Assembly (NCBI GenBank): GCA_027047745.1
Contig: JALTUB010000380.1
Coordinates: 15,678-28,129, forward strand
Reading direction: 5' to 3'
Source: Sulfurimonas sp.
Lineage (GTDB): Bacteria > Campylobacterota > Campylobacteria > Campylobacterales > Sulfurimonadaceae
Length of the DNA stretch: 12,452 bases
The position numbers and the translations under genes are program-made. Every line of letters starts with the position of its first letter. Within the stretch, counting starts at the first letter, position 1. Positions 1-7,186 of this stretch are shown here, piece after piece. Under the pieces are notes generated by a model. The model did no database searches, had not been told where the DNA came from, and saw only the letters and a program-made list of their open reading frames with translations.

Positions 1-1075
1 CTCTCTCAACTACCGAGATTAGCTCACGGATATTTCCAGGCCAATCATAACTCTCTAACTCATCTTGTGCTTCTTTGGAAAATGATTTTAAGTCAAAACC
101 ATATTTACTACAGTTTTGTTCAACCATAGCATTAGCTATCTCTAAAATTTCTTCTTTTCTCTCTTTAAGTGGTGGAATGAGCAAAGGAATTGTGTTGAGC
201 CTATAGTACAAATCTTCTCTAAACTCACCATTTTTTATCTTTTCAGTTAAATTGGCATTAGTCGCTGAAACTACTCTAATATCTATCTTTATAGTTTTAG
301 AAGAGCCTAAACGACGAACCTCTTTTTCCTGAAGCGCACGAAGTAGTTTAGCCTGAACGCCGTAGGGCATCTCTCCTATCTCATCAAGAAAAAGTGTTCC
401 ACTATTTGCTAACTCAAACTGCCCTGCTTTTGCTTCACTAGCATCTGTAAAAGCACCTTGTTCAAAACCAAAAAGTTCACTCTCTATAAGATTATCTGGA
501 ATAGCAGCCATATTTATAGCGATGAACGGCTTTTTTGCTCTTGGTGAATTTTTATGTATATATGAAGCAAAAACTTCTTTTCCAACGCCACTTTGACCAA
601 GCAACAATATACTTGCATCTGTTTTACATGCTTTATCTGCGATGCTTAATATCTTTGATAAGGCTTTTGATTTTCCTAAAAATCCTGTTGAAGATTTTTT
701 ACTTTTTGGAACACTTTTTTTAACTTCTTGTATCTGACTTTCGCGTTTTATTGCAGCTACCAAGGTATCAACATCAAATGGTTTAAGCAAAAAGTCTTTA
801 ACGCCAAGTTGTATAGATTCTATAGCACGAGTTAAAGTTGCATTTCCTGTCATGATGATTATCTCAAAACGACCATTTAACTCTTTTACAAACTCTATGC
901 CATCCATTCCAGGCATATTTATGTCTGTTATCACTAAGTCGAAGGAAGCATCAAGATTTTTCAGAGCATCTTTTGCATTTTTATATGTTTTGATTTCAAA
1001 CTCTTTATAATCACTCATCGCAATTTCAAGAGATTTTCTCATATTTATATCATCTTCAACTATGGCAATTTTCAC
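1..1075 (-). CDS. flgR: FlgR-like sigma-54-dependent response regulator (NtrC family), 3' end outside window
   Basis: 358 codons are visible; the C terminus lies beyond base 1. A receiver domain (about 1-115) has acidic pocket D8/D9, phospho-acceptor D51, T76 and K98. An AAA+ sigma-54 interaction domain (about 130-358) has Walker A GQSGVGKE (160-167), Walker B LFLDEIGE (228-235), arginine-finger region FREDLYYRLN (285-294) and WPGNIREL (345-352). Family members activate sigma-54 promoters by ATP hydrolysis; FlgR, with kinase FlgS, drives rod-hook genes in Campylobacter. I chose FlgR because gyrA-flgP-flgQ precede it, as I recall in C. jejuni. The start is GTG, 7 bases after AGGA; the first in-frame ATG (codon 12) would remove part of the acidic pocket. 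The sigma-54 contact loop reads GAFTDA instead of GAFTGA. Whether a DNA-binding domain follows cannot be seen; I recall epsilonproteobacterial FlgR often lacking it. Confidence 0.85.
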   Translation of the reverse strand, partial: MKIAIVEDDINMRKSLEIAMSDYKEFEIKTYKNAKDALKNLDASFDLVITDINMPGMDGIEFVKELNGRFEIIIMTGNATLTRAIESIQLGVKDFLLKPFDVDTLVAAIKRESQIQEVKKSVPKSKKSSTGFLGKSKALSKILSIADKACKTDASILLLGQSGVGKEVFASYIHKNSPRAKKPFIAINMAAIPDNLIESELFGFEQGAFTDASEAKAGQFELANSGTLFLDEIGEMPYGVQAKLLRALQEKEVRRLGSSKTIKIDIRVVSATNANLTEKIKNGEFREDLYYRLNTIPLLIPPLKERKEEILEIANAMVEQNCSKYGFDLKSFSKEAQDELESYDWPGNIRELISVVER

Positions 1076-1094
1076 AAGAAGTCCTATTTTATCC

Positions 1095-1505
1095 CTATTT
1101 TAAAGGTGAAATTTTAGCAAAATTATCATTAAAATCGACTTCAAAACAAGTTGTTTTAAGAGTAAGTATCGTTGTAGAACTATTTTGGTAGTTAATATTT
1201 TTCTCTCTATGCTCTAAGTTCATACCAAGTTTATGAATAAAAGATATAAATTTTTCTTTATGTTTTAAGATTATTGTTTTTAAGTCTGTGCTTCCATCAG
1301 ATTCTAACATTAAGCTTTTTTGAGGTTTTCCTACGCAAGTTTGCATAGATTTTGAGATGAGAAGAGATTCATTATAAAGAACAGCATCTTTTACAATGTA
1401 TCTATAAGATATAAGATATTCACCTGCATTTAAAGCAAGTGAACTAAGAAATATTATTGAGCAAAGTCTGAGTAAGAAAGTACGATTTCCATCTCTACTT
1501 CGCAT
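1095..1505 (-). CDS. flgQ: FlgQ-like exported flagellar protein, 136 aa
   Basis: A small protein with an N-terminal signal peptide: basic start (RSRDGNR), hydrophobic core LCSIIFLSSLAL (14-25), and a likely signal peptidase I site after LNA (25-27). The remaining ~109 residues show no motif I recognise. It lies between the flgP-like and flgR-like genes, where C. jejuni carries flgQ; in that species FlgP and FlgQ are both needed for motility. The name therefore rests mainly on order, export and size. The reading frame overlaps the end of flgP by 52 bp. No ATG, GTG or TTG occurs further in that would keep the signal peptide, so the ATG at 1505 is the only sensible start. Its ribosome site is weak (AAAGATGG just upstream), which suggests translational coupling to flgP. 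The stop is followed after 19 bp by flgR. Confidence 0.65.
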   Translation of the reverse strand: MRSRDGNRTFLLRLCSIIFLSSLALNAGEYLISYRYIVKDAVLYNESLLISKSMQTCVGKPQKSLMLESDGSTDLKTIILKHKEKFISFIHKLGMNLEHREKNINYQNSSTTILTLKTTCFEVDFNDNFAKISPLK

Positions 1506-1957
1506 AAACCATCTTTAAATGTTGTTTCAACTACATTTGCATTTCTAACCATTGCTTTTACAGATGTTCTAACAGTTGAACGCTTAACCATCATGTTCTT
1601 AATCAAGTCATCACCCTCAATACGAACACCTTTTACTTTTTCAGCAATAAGTCTATAAGCATCAGCTACTGCAGCTCTTTTTGCTAAAGCATAAGCTTGT
1701 GCAGGAGATGAAGTATTCACAGGAGCAACGCCTTCACCAACAACATCAATACGCATATTTGAATTTTGACTTAAAGTATTTTCATCCTCAACAACACCAA
1801 CTTTCTGAACTGCTGGAACTGGAGCTTGTGAACATTTACCAGTTGGACAGACTACAGTTATATTTGTAGGCTGTGGAGCAACTTGTTTCATAGAAGGTTC
1901 ATTTGCATAACTTGCGACACAACCAAGTAGTCCTACTAATAGTATAGAATATTTCAT
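1454..1957 (-). CDS. flgP: FlgP-like LPP20-family flagellar (lipo)protein, 167 aa
   Basis: Exported protein with hydrophobic N terminus MKYSILLVGLLGC. Cys13 could be a lipidation site (LLGC is a permissive lipobox), but ASYA (15-18) would also suit ordinary signal peptidase I. After a low-complexity stretch with extra cysteines C37 and C42, residues about 66-167 resemble the LPP20/FlgP fold: MRIDVVGEG strand, a helix rich in Ala, Tyr and Lys (AQAYALAKRAAVADAYRLI), then strands ending CEVEMEIVLSYSDF. In Campylobacter, FlgP forms the large basal disk around the flagellar motor and is needed for motility. The ATG at 1957 is preceded by GAGGATAAG, a good ribosome site. It starts 41 bp after gyrA ends and is followed by flgQ and flgR. 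Membership of the FlgP branch, rather than another LPP20 protein, is inferred from this order. Confidence 0.75.
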   Translation of the reverse strand: MKYSILLVGLLGCVASYANEPSMKQVAPQPTNITVVCPTGKCSQAPVPAVQKVGVVEDENTLSQNSNMRIDVVGEGVAPVNTSSPAQAYALAKRAAVADAYRLIAEKVKGVRIEGDDLIKNMMVKRSTVRTSVKAMVRNANVVETTFKDGLCEVEMEIVLSYSDFAQ

Positions 1958-1998
1958 TTCTTATCCTCGTATAATTATTATTAATTTTATAGCAAATA

Positions 1999-4473
1999 CT
2001 ATTCCACTATTAAGCTATCACTCTCTTCATCATCATCTTCCACTTCATTTTTAGGACAACGAGAGATACTAGAGACTTCATCACCTTTTACTATATATAC
2101 ACCAGAAGTATTTCTACTAGATTTTGATATGGTTTGCATATCTACTCTTATCATTTTACCAGCTTTTGTAAGTGCCATCATATCCATAGTTTCATCAACC
2201 ATAAGAACACCAACGATATTTTTACCTGTTTTTGCAGTCATTTTCATAGCAATTACACCAGAACCACCACGATTTGTAAGTCTATATTCACCAGCGTCTG
2301 TTCGTTTACCTATGCCTTTTTCGGCAACTACAAGTATCTCTTGTTCATCATTTGCTATGATATTTGCATCAACAACTACATCACCCTCATGTTTAAACTT
2401 GATTCCTCTAACACCACGAGTGCTACGACCCTGCTCACGAGTTTTTTCGATCTCAAACTTGATACATTGTGCTAGTTTAGTAACAATAAACAGATATTTA
2501 ATACTTTGATCTGCGATTTGTGCAGTTATAAGTTCATCATCTTCATCAAGTACAATAGCTCTTACACCATTACTTCTAATGTTGCTAAATTCACTAAGAT
2601 TTGTTCGTTTTACAACACCATTTTTAGTAAAGAAAACAAGTCCTTTGTCTTCACTAAAGTCAGTTGTTGGGATGATTGACTGTATCTGTTCACCTGCGAC
2701 AAGGTTGATAAGGTTTACAACTGCCTTACCTTTTGCAGTACGACTTCCCTCAGGAATACGGTAAACTTTCAGCCAGTGTAGTTGTCCACGGTCAGTTACA
2801 AAAAGTAAAGTATCATGAGTATTACATGTAAAGAAGTTTTCTATAAAGTCATCTTCATAAGTAGTAACAGCAGTTTTGCCTTTGCCACCTCGTTTTTGTT
2901 TTTCATAAGATGCTAAAGGAACACGCTTTATGTACCCTCTATGAGTAATAGTAACAACCATCGGCTCGTTAGGAATAAGGTCTTCAATATCTATATCATC
3001 ATAATCATCTTCTATATCAGTTCTTCTTTTATCTGTATAAGTTGCTGCAACCTCATCAAACTCATCAGAAATGATACCTTTTAGAACCTCTTCACTTTTT
3101 AGGATTGATTCTAAGTATGTGATAAGTTCTATAAGTTCAGCTAACTCTTCTTCGATTTTTTTAATCTGTAAACCAGTCAATCTTCCAAGTCTCATAGCAA
3201 CGATACTTGTTGCTTGAATCTCACTAAAGTCATATTCTGAGACTAGATTATTTTTAGCATCTTCTTCATCATCAGAAGCACGAATAGTTTTGATAACTTT
3301 GTCTATAATATCTATCGCTTTTCTAAGACCTTCTAGGATATGCGCTCTAGCTTTTGCTTTTTCAAGGTCAAAAATTGTACGACGGATGATGACAGTTTTA
3401 CGGTGGTTAATAAAGTGTTTTAATATATCTATAATTCCAAAGATTCTAGGTTCTTGGTTTAATATAGATAGCATGATAATACCAAATGTATTTTGCATAG
3501 AAGTTTGTTTGAAAAGATTGTTTAAAACTATCTCGCTCATGGCATCTCGTTTGAGTTCTATCACTACACGCATACCATCACGGTCAGACTCATCACGGAT
3601 AAGAGAAACACCATCTATCATCTTATCTTTTACGAGGTTCGCAATATTTTCTATAAGACGAGCTTTGTTTACTTGATATGGTAGCTCATCAATAACGATA
3701 ATCTCTTTTTTAGCACTCTGCTCAATATGAGTTTTTGCGCGTACTTTTATACGCCCACGACCACTCTCATAAGCATCAACTATCCCTTTTTTACCAAAGA
3801 TGATACCACCTGTTGGAAAATCTGGTGCTTTAATATGTTCCATAATCTCTAAGAGAGTTATATTTGGATTGTCCAAAAGTGCTTTAAGTCCGTTCATGAT
3901 TTCAGTAGGATTATGAGGAGGAATATTTGTCGCCATACCAACAGCAATACCAGATGAACCATTTATAAGCAAGTTAGGAACACGAGTTGGCATAACATCA
4001 GGTTCTTTTGTTGTTGCATCATAGTTATCTATCATGTTCACAGTATTTTTTTCAAGATCTTTTAGCAACTCACCTGCATATTTTGTCATACGAGCTTCTG
4101 TATATCTCATGGCAGCTGCACTATCGCCATCAACAGAACCAAAGTTTCCTTGACCATCTACAAGTTGCATACGCATAGAAAAATCTTGTGCCATACGAAC
4201 AAGTGCATCATAAACTGCTGTATCTCCATGTGGATGATACTGACCAATAACATCACCAACTATACGAGCTGATTTTTTAAACTTAGCCCCATGAGAAAGA
4301 TTAAGTTTGTCCATAGCATAGAGTATCCTTCTATGCACTGGTTTTAGACCATCTCTAACATCTGGCAAAGCACGACCAACAATTACACTCATCGAGTAAT
4401 CAAGATAAGAGTTTTGAAGAGTCTCTTCTATATTTATAGTTTGTATATCGTCATTGTTTAGCAAATTGCTCAT
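1999..4473 (-). CDS. gyrA: DNA gyrase subunit A, 824 aa
   Basis: Breakage-reunion subunit of DNA gyrase, which with GyrB introduces negative supercoils using ATP. It is full length with a normal start (ATG, TAGGG about 10 bases upstream). The catalytic tyrosine is Y124 in AMRYTEARM. The quinolone-resistance region reads HPHGDTAVYD (80-89), with T85 and D89 at the positions of E. coli S83 and D87; Thr here is also what Campylobacter carries, so no known resistance substitution is seen. The GyrA box QKRGGKG (526-532), needed for DNA wrapping, separates it from ParC. Residues about 505-805 are the beta-pinwheel, with blade repeats such as HRGYIKRV, KNGVVKRT and KAGKMIRV. The C terminus is an acidic tail (EVEDDDEESDS). 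It heads the gyrA-flgP-flgQ-flgR run and is divergent from amtB. Confidence 0.98.
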   Translation of the reverse strand: MSNLLNNDDIQTINIEETLQNSYLDYSMSVIVGRALPDVRDGLKPVHRRILYAMDKLNLSHGAKFKKSARIVGDVIGQYHPHGDTAVYDALVRMAQDFSMRMQLVDGQGNFGSVDGDSAAAMRYTEARMTKYAGELLKDLEKNTVNMIDNYDATTKEPDVMPTRVPNLLINGSSGIAVGMATNIPPHNPTEIMNGLKALLDNPNITLLEIMEHIKAPDFPTGGIIFGKKGIVDAYESGRGRIKVRAKTHIEQSAKKEIIVIDELPYQVNKARLIENIANLVKDKMIDGVSLIRDESDRDGMRVVIELKRDAMSEIVLNNLFKQTSMQNTFGIIMLSILNQEPRIFGIIDILKHFINHRKTVIIRRTIFDLEKAKARAHILEGLRKAIDIIDKVIKTIRASDDEEDAKNNLVSEYDFSEIQATSIVAMRLGRLTGLQIKKIEEELAELIELITYLESILKSEEVLKGIISDEFDEVAATYTDKRRTDIEDDYDDIDIEDLIPNEPMVVTITHRGYIKRVPLASYEKQKRGGKGKTAVTTYEDDFIENFFTCNTHDTLLFVTDRGQLHWLKVYRIPEGSRTAKGKAVVNLINLVAGEQIQSIIPTTDFSEDKGLVFFTKNGVVKRTNLSEFSNIRSNGVRAIVLDEDDELITAQIADQSIKYLFIVTKLAQCIKFEIEKTREQGRSTRGVRGIKFKHEGDVVVDANIIANDEQEILVVAEKGIGKRTDAGEYRLTNRGGSGVIAMKMTAKTGKNIVGVLMVDETMDMMALTKAGKMIRVDMQTISKSSRNTSGVYIVKGDEVSSISRCPKNEVEDDDEESDSLIVE

Positions 4474-4510
4474 GTAAAGTACCCTACTCTAGTTAAAATA
4501 AAATTTGTTA

Positions 4511-4539
4511 ATAATATCTAAACTAGCCTTAATATTAAG
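4511..4539 (-). promoter_or_regulatory. Candidate gyrA promoter region with 12-bp palindrome
   Basis: On the minus strand a -10-like TATTAT (4511-4516) lies 37 bases before the gyrA start codon. At the expected -35 position sits a perfect 12-bp palindrome, CTTAATATTAAG (4528-4539), rather than a consensus -35. Campylobacterota promoters often lack a -35 box, so this is plausible but unproven; the palindrome may be only AT-rich chance. Confidence 0.3.
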
Positions 4540-4570
4540 TAAGAGCCTGTAAAAGTGATTTATTCTAAAT

Positions 4571-4594
4571 TGATTAAAAATTAATCAGTTAATC
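4571..4594. promoter_or_regulatory. Inverted repeat plus direct repeat upstream of amtB (candidate operator)
   Basis: A perfect 7-bp inverted repeat, TGATTAA-AAA-TTAATCA (4571-4587), is followed at once by another TTAATC (4589-4594), giving three copies of one hexamer in 24 bp. It ends 2 bp before the candidate -35 box of amtB, a usual site for an activator or repressor. The spacing between TTGAT and ATCA is too long for a classical FNR box. The bound protein is unknown. Confidence 0.4.
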
Positions 4595-4596
4595 CA

Positions 4597-4624
4597 TTAG
4601 ACAATTATTCTTAAATGTTATACT
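4597..4624 (+). promoter_or_regulatory. Candidate amtB-glnK promoter (sigma-70 type, extended -10)
   Basis: TTAGAC (4597-4602), a 16-bp spacer and TATACT (4619-4624), the latter preceded by TG one base earlier (4616-4617), an extended -10. The amtB start codon follows 43 bases downstream. No sigma-54 (-24/-12) pattern was found here, although many bacteria use one for amtB-glnK. Confidence 0.45.
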
Positions 4625-4667
4625 TGCGTCATGAAATAACTCGCAAGAGAAATCAAAGGAATTTAAA

Positions 4668-5963
4668 ATGAAGAAATGGTTACGCTTAGCATTATTGCTT
4701 TTACCGACTTTAGCTTTAGCTGAAGATAAACTTGACACTGGAGATACTGCGTGGATGATGATGTCAACTGCTTTAGTATTACTTATGACTCCAGCAGGTC
4801 TGGCACTTTTTTACTCAGGTATGACTCGTTCAAAAAATGTACTTAATACTTACGCTATGGTATTTGTAGGTTTTTCAGTTGCAATACTCGCATGGGTAGT
4901 TGCTGGTTATTCTATGGCATTTGGAACGGCTACAGGTAGTTTAAACAGTGTAATAGGTGGTTTATCCAATATGTTCTTAGACGGAATCAAATGGACAGAT
5001 TTAAGTGGAACATATCCTACTTATGTATTTGTTGCTTTCCAAGCTACATTTGCAGCTATCACTGTTGCTATTGCCAGTGGTTCAGTTATAGAGAGAATGA
5101 AATTTTCTACTTGGATAATTTTTGCGGCTATATGGACAGTTGTTGTTTATGCTCCAATCGCTCACATGGTATGGGGTGGTGGATTCTTATTTGATGCTGG
5201 AACTTTAGACTTTGCAGGTGGTACAGTTGTACACATGAACGGTGGTCTTGCAGGTTTAGTTCTTGCTGTATTACTTGGTAAAAGAAAAGGTTATCCTAAA
5301 ACTGCTATGAAACCTATGAGTGTTATGCTTACAGCCCTTGGTGCTGCACTACTTTGGTTTGGTTGGTATGGATTTAATGCTGGAAGTGCATTCGGTGCAA
5401 ATGCTATAGCTGGTCTTGCTCTATTTACTACTACTTTAGCAACTGCTGCAGCTGCTATGACTTGGATTGCTATAGAATGGTTAATCTTCAAAAAAGCTAC
5501 ACTTCTTGGAGCTGCTTCTGGTGTTGTTGCTGGTCTTGTTGCCATAACTCCTGCTGCAGGTTTTGTTGATGTAACAGGTGCTTTAATAGTTGGTATCTTT
5601 GGTTCAGTAATCGGATTCTTTGGTGTTGCCGTACTCAAGAAAAAACTTGGTTATGATGATGCTCTTGATGCTTTTGGTATCCACTTCTTAGCTGGTTTAT
5701 GGGGTGCTTTAGCAACTGGCTTTCTAGCTATAAATGATAAAGATTTACTTTGGGATGGTCCTCTTAAAGCTTCAGGTGACAGAATAGGACAAGTAATGGT
5801 TCAACTTGAATCAATAGTTGTTGTAGGTCTGTTTACTTTAGTAGGTACAGTTATAGTTTTCTATATTGCGTCTGCATTGACAGGTGGAGCTAGAGTTGAT
5901 GAAGAGACTGAACAAGTAGGTCTTGATGAAACTATTCATGGTGAAAAGGTAATGAACATATAG
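4668..5963 (+). CDS. amtB: Ammonium channel AmtB, 431 aa
   Basis: Inner-membrane channel of the Amt/Rh family that takes up ammonium. A signal-peptide-like segment (1-18, ending ALALA) precedes about eleven membrane helices. With a constant offset of 21 from E. coli AmtB numbering, the key residues are all present: gate phenylalanines F128 and F236, W169 and S240 of the outer site, D181, and the twin pore histidines H189 (GGTVVHMNGG) and H339 (DAFGIHFLAG). The cytoplasmic tail ending in EEtEqvGLDEtiHGE matches the PII-binding tail of this family. The ATG is preceded by AAAGGAATTTAAA, a good ribosome site. glnK follows after 66 bp, the classic amtB-glnK pair, so GlnK probably blocks this channel when nitrogen is plentiful. 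Nothing looks truncated. Confidence 0.96.
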   Translation: MKKWLRLALLLLPTLALAEDKLDTGDTAWMMMSTALVLLMTPAGLALFYSGMTRSKNVLNTYAMVFVGFSVAILAWVVAGYSMAFGTATGSLNSVIGGLSNMFLDGIKWTDLSGTYPTYVFVAFQATFAAITVAIASGSVIERMKFSTWIIFAAIWTVVVYAPIAHMVWGGGFLFDAGTLDFAGGTVVHMNGGLAGLVLAVLLGKRKGYPKTAMKPMSVMLTALGAALLWFGWYGFNAGSAFGANAIAGLALFTTTLATAAAAMTWIAIEWLIFKKATLLGAASGVVAGLVAITPAAGFVDVTGALIVGIFGSVIGFFGVAVLKKKLGYDDALDAFGIHFLAGLWGALATGFLAINDKDLLWDGPLKASGDRIGQVMVQLESIVVVGLFTLVGTVIVFYIASALTGGARVDEETEQVGLDETIHGEKVMNI

Positions 5964-5978
5964 TTCAAAGTTGATTTA

Positions 5979-5994
5979 AACTACGAAAGTAGTT
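5979..5994 (+). other. Hairpin with GAAA tetraloop between amtB and glnK
   Basis: AACTAC-GAAA-GTAGTT forms a perfect 6-bp stem closed by a GNRA-type tetraloop in the amtB-glnK spacer. Beyond a 2x2 internal loop, a few further A-T pairs are possible (5973-5976 with 5997-6000). No U-run follows directly, so it is not a standard terminator. It could be an mRNA processing or stabilising element that sets glnK expression apart from amtB. Confidence 0.45.
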
Positions 5995-6029
5995 ACAATT
6001 TTAAAATAAAAAATATTTGGAGTGAAAAT

Positions 6030-6368
6030 ATGAAAAGAGTAGAAGCAATTATCAAACCTTTTAAACTAGAAGATGTAAAAGATGCATTAGCTGAGATAGG
6101 TATCGAAGGTATGACTGTAAGTGAAGTTAAAGGTTATGGTCGTCAAAAAGGTCATAGCGAACTATATCGTGGTGCAGAGTATGTTGTAGATTTTTTACCA
6201 AAAATCAAAATGGAAATGATCGTAGATGGTAATGATGTTGAAAAAGTTACTGCTGCTATCGTTGAAGCTGCTAGAACTGGGAAAATCGGTGATGGTAAAA
6301 TCTTTGTAAGTGATATTGAACAAATCATAAGAATCCGTACAGGTGAAACTGATACAGAAGCTATATAG
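6030..6368 (+). CDS. glnK: Nitrogen regulatory protein P-II (GlnK type), 112 aa
   Basis: PII trimeric signal protein that reads 2-oxoglutarate and ATP/ADP and binds AmtB. It has the standard length of 112 residues, opening MKRVEAIIKPFKLEDVKDAL. The T-loop (about 37-55) carries Y46 and Y51 in LYRGAEYVVDF; Y51 is the uridylylated tyrosine where GlnD is present. The B-loop TGKIGDGKIFV (about 83-93) and the C-terminal RIRTGE motif bind nucleotide. A ribosome site TTGGAGTGAAAAT lies just before the ATG. Pairing with amtB favours the name glnK over glnB; sequence alone does not separate the two well. Whether it also acts on the kinase/phosphatase or on NirA in this locus cannot be told. Confidence 0.95.
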   Translation: MKRVEAIIKPFKLEDVKDALAEIGIEGMTVSEVKGYGRQKGHSELYRGAEYVVDFLPKIKMEMIVDGNDVEKVTAAIVEAARTGKIGDGKIFVSDIEQIIRIRTGETDTEAI

Positions 6369-6385
6369 TTTCAAAGCATTACTTC

Positions 6386-6408
6386 AACACACACTTTAAG
6401 TGTGTGTT
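6386..6408 (+). terminator. Hairpin after glnK, probable terminator
   Basis: AACACACAC and GTGTGTGTT form a 9-bp perfect stem (extendable to 11 bp) around a TTTAA loop, 18 bases after the glnK stop. The following bases are only loosely T-rich (CCTCTTC...), so it is a weak intrinsic terminator, or a 3'-end stabiliser. The rest of the spacer up to 6493 is very AT-rich, with TATAAT-like runs at 6440-6445 and TATAAA at 6461-6466 but no convincing -35. Confidence 0.55.
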
Positions 6409-6493
6409 CCTCTTCAAAATCTTCATTTAATTTATTATATATAATTATTTAGATAGACTTTATAAAATTTATTTCAACAAAGACAATCATCCA

Positions 6494-7186
6494 ATGAGCA
6501 AACGCCATGCACCATCTTTTCTTTTTTCTCTAGTAGTGCATATACTTGCACTTTTTATCATATATTACACTTATGAATATGTTGCATATCTTCATCATAA
6601 GGATGTTGAAAAAAAAGTATGTATAAATTTAAAGCTATGTATTCCAGAAGAAAAGACTGCAAAGAATAAGATAAATAAGATAAAAAAGATAAAAGAAGTT
6701 AAAGAGATAAAGAAAGTTAAAAAAAGAAAAGAGCTTAAAAAAGTTATTATAAAAAAGAAAAAAGTATTGAAGAAAAAAGTAGCAGAGAAAAAAGCAATAA
6801 TACCTTCATTTAGTGTGCCTGTTATAAAAAAAGAGATTGTTCCAGATGCAACGCCAGTAACAAAAGAGGTAAAAGAGCCAACTACTACGCCAACTCATAC
6901 AATAGAAAAAATCTATATTGATAACAATCTTAAAAAAATCTCACAACTCTTATCGGACAACTTATACTATCCAAGAAGAGCTAGAAAAAGGGGAATCACA
7001 GGTGAGGTACTTGTAAACTTTAAAATACTGCAAGATGGAACAGTAAACGCTATAAAAATAATATCTTCTAAAAGCGAAATACTAGGTAAAGCAGCCACTA
7101 AAACTATCAGTGACTTATCTGGTAAATTTCCTAAACCAAGCAAAGATTTAACGATTGAGATACCTATAGAGTATAAATTACACTAA
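6494..7186 (+). CDS. TonB-type energy transducer with lysine-rich linker, 230 aa
   Basis: TonB proteins pass inner-membrane proton-motive energy, through ExbB/ExbD, to outer-membrane receptors. A short basic N terminus is followed by one membrane helix (about 8-32) containing the conserved S-x3-H pair (S12, H16) that couples to ExbB/ExbD. Residues about 150-230 match the TonB C-terminal domain, including LYYPRRARKRGITGEVLVNF and the LQDGTV turn. The periplasmic linker is odd: residues 54-100 contain 24 lysines in 47 positions, mostly as K/I/V/E repeats, with few prolines; a short Pro/Thr-rich part follows. No exbB, exbD or receptor gene lies in the window, so its partner is unknown. The ribosome site is poor. 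The 3' end overlaps nirA on the other strand by 9 bp. Confidence 0.85.
   Translation: MSKRHAPSFLFSLVVHILALFIIYYTYEYVAYLHHKDVEKKVCINLKLCIPEEKTAKNKINKIKKIKEVKEIKKVKKRKELKKVIIKKKKVLKKKVAEKKAIIPSFSVPVIKKEIVPDATPVTKEVKEPTTTPTHTIEKIYIDNNLKKISQLLSDNLYYPRRARKRGITGEVLVNFKILQDGTVNAIKIISSKSEILGKAATKTISDLSGKFPKPSKDLTIEIPIEYKLH

Noticed and set aside
535..723. 62-codon plus-strand frame opposite flgR
   Set aside because: Antisense shadow of a well-supported AAA+ domain; Leu/Phe-rich product with no family likeness.
2129..2509. Open frames of up to 128 codons antisense to gyrA
   Set aside because: They mirror a strongly conserved gene, give Cys/Ser/Ile-rich or low-complexity proteins, and have no ribosome site or known domain.
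4570..4588. FNR/CRP-type box upstream of amtB
   Set aside because: The TTGAT and ATCA arms are too far apart for the TTGAT-N4-ATCAA layout; kept only as an unassigned inverted repeat.
4474..4667. Sigma-54 (-24/-12) promoter for amtB
   Set aside because: No GG-N10-GC pattern of the right spacing was found in the spacer.
5291..5638. 115-codon open frame antisense to amtB
   Set aside because: Its Ala/Pro/Thr-rich composition is what an Ala/Gly-rich membrane protein gene gives on the other strand.
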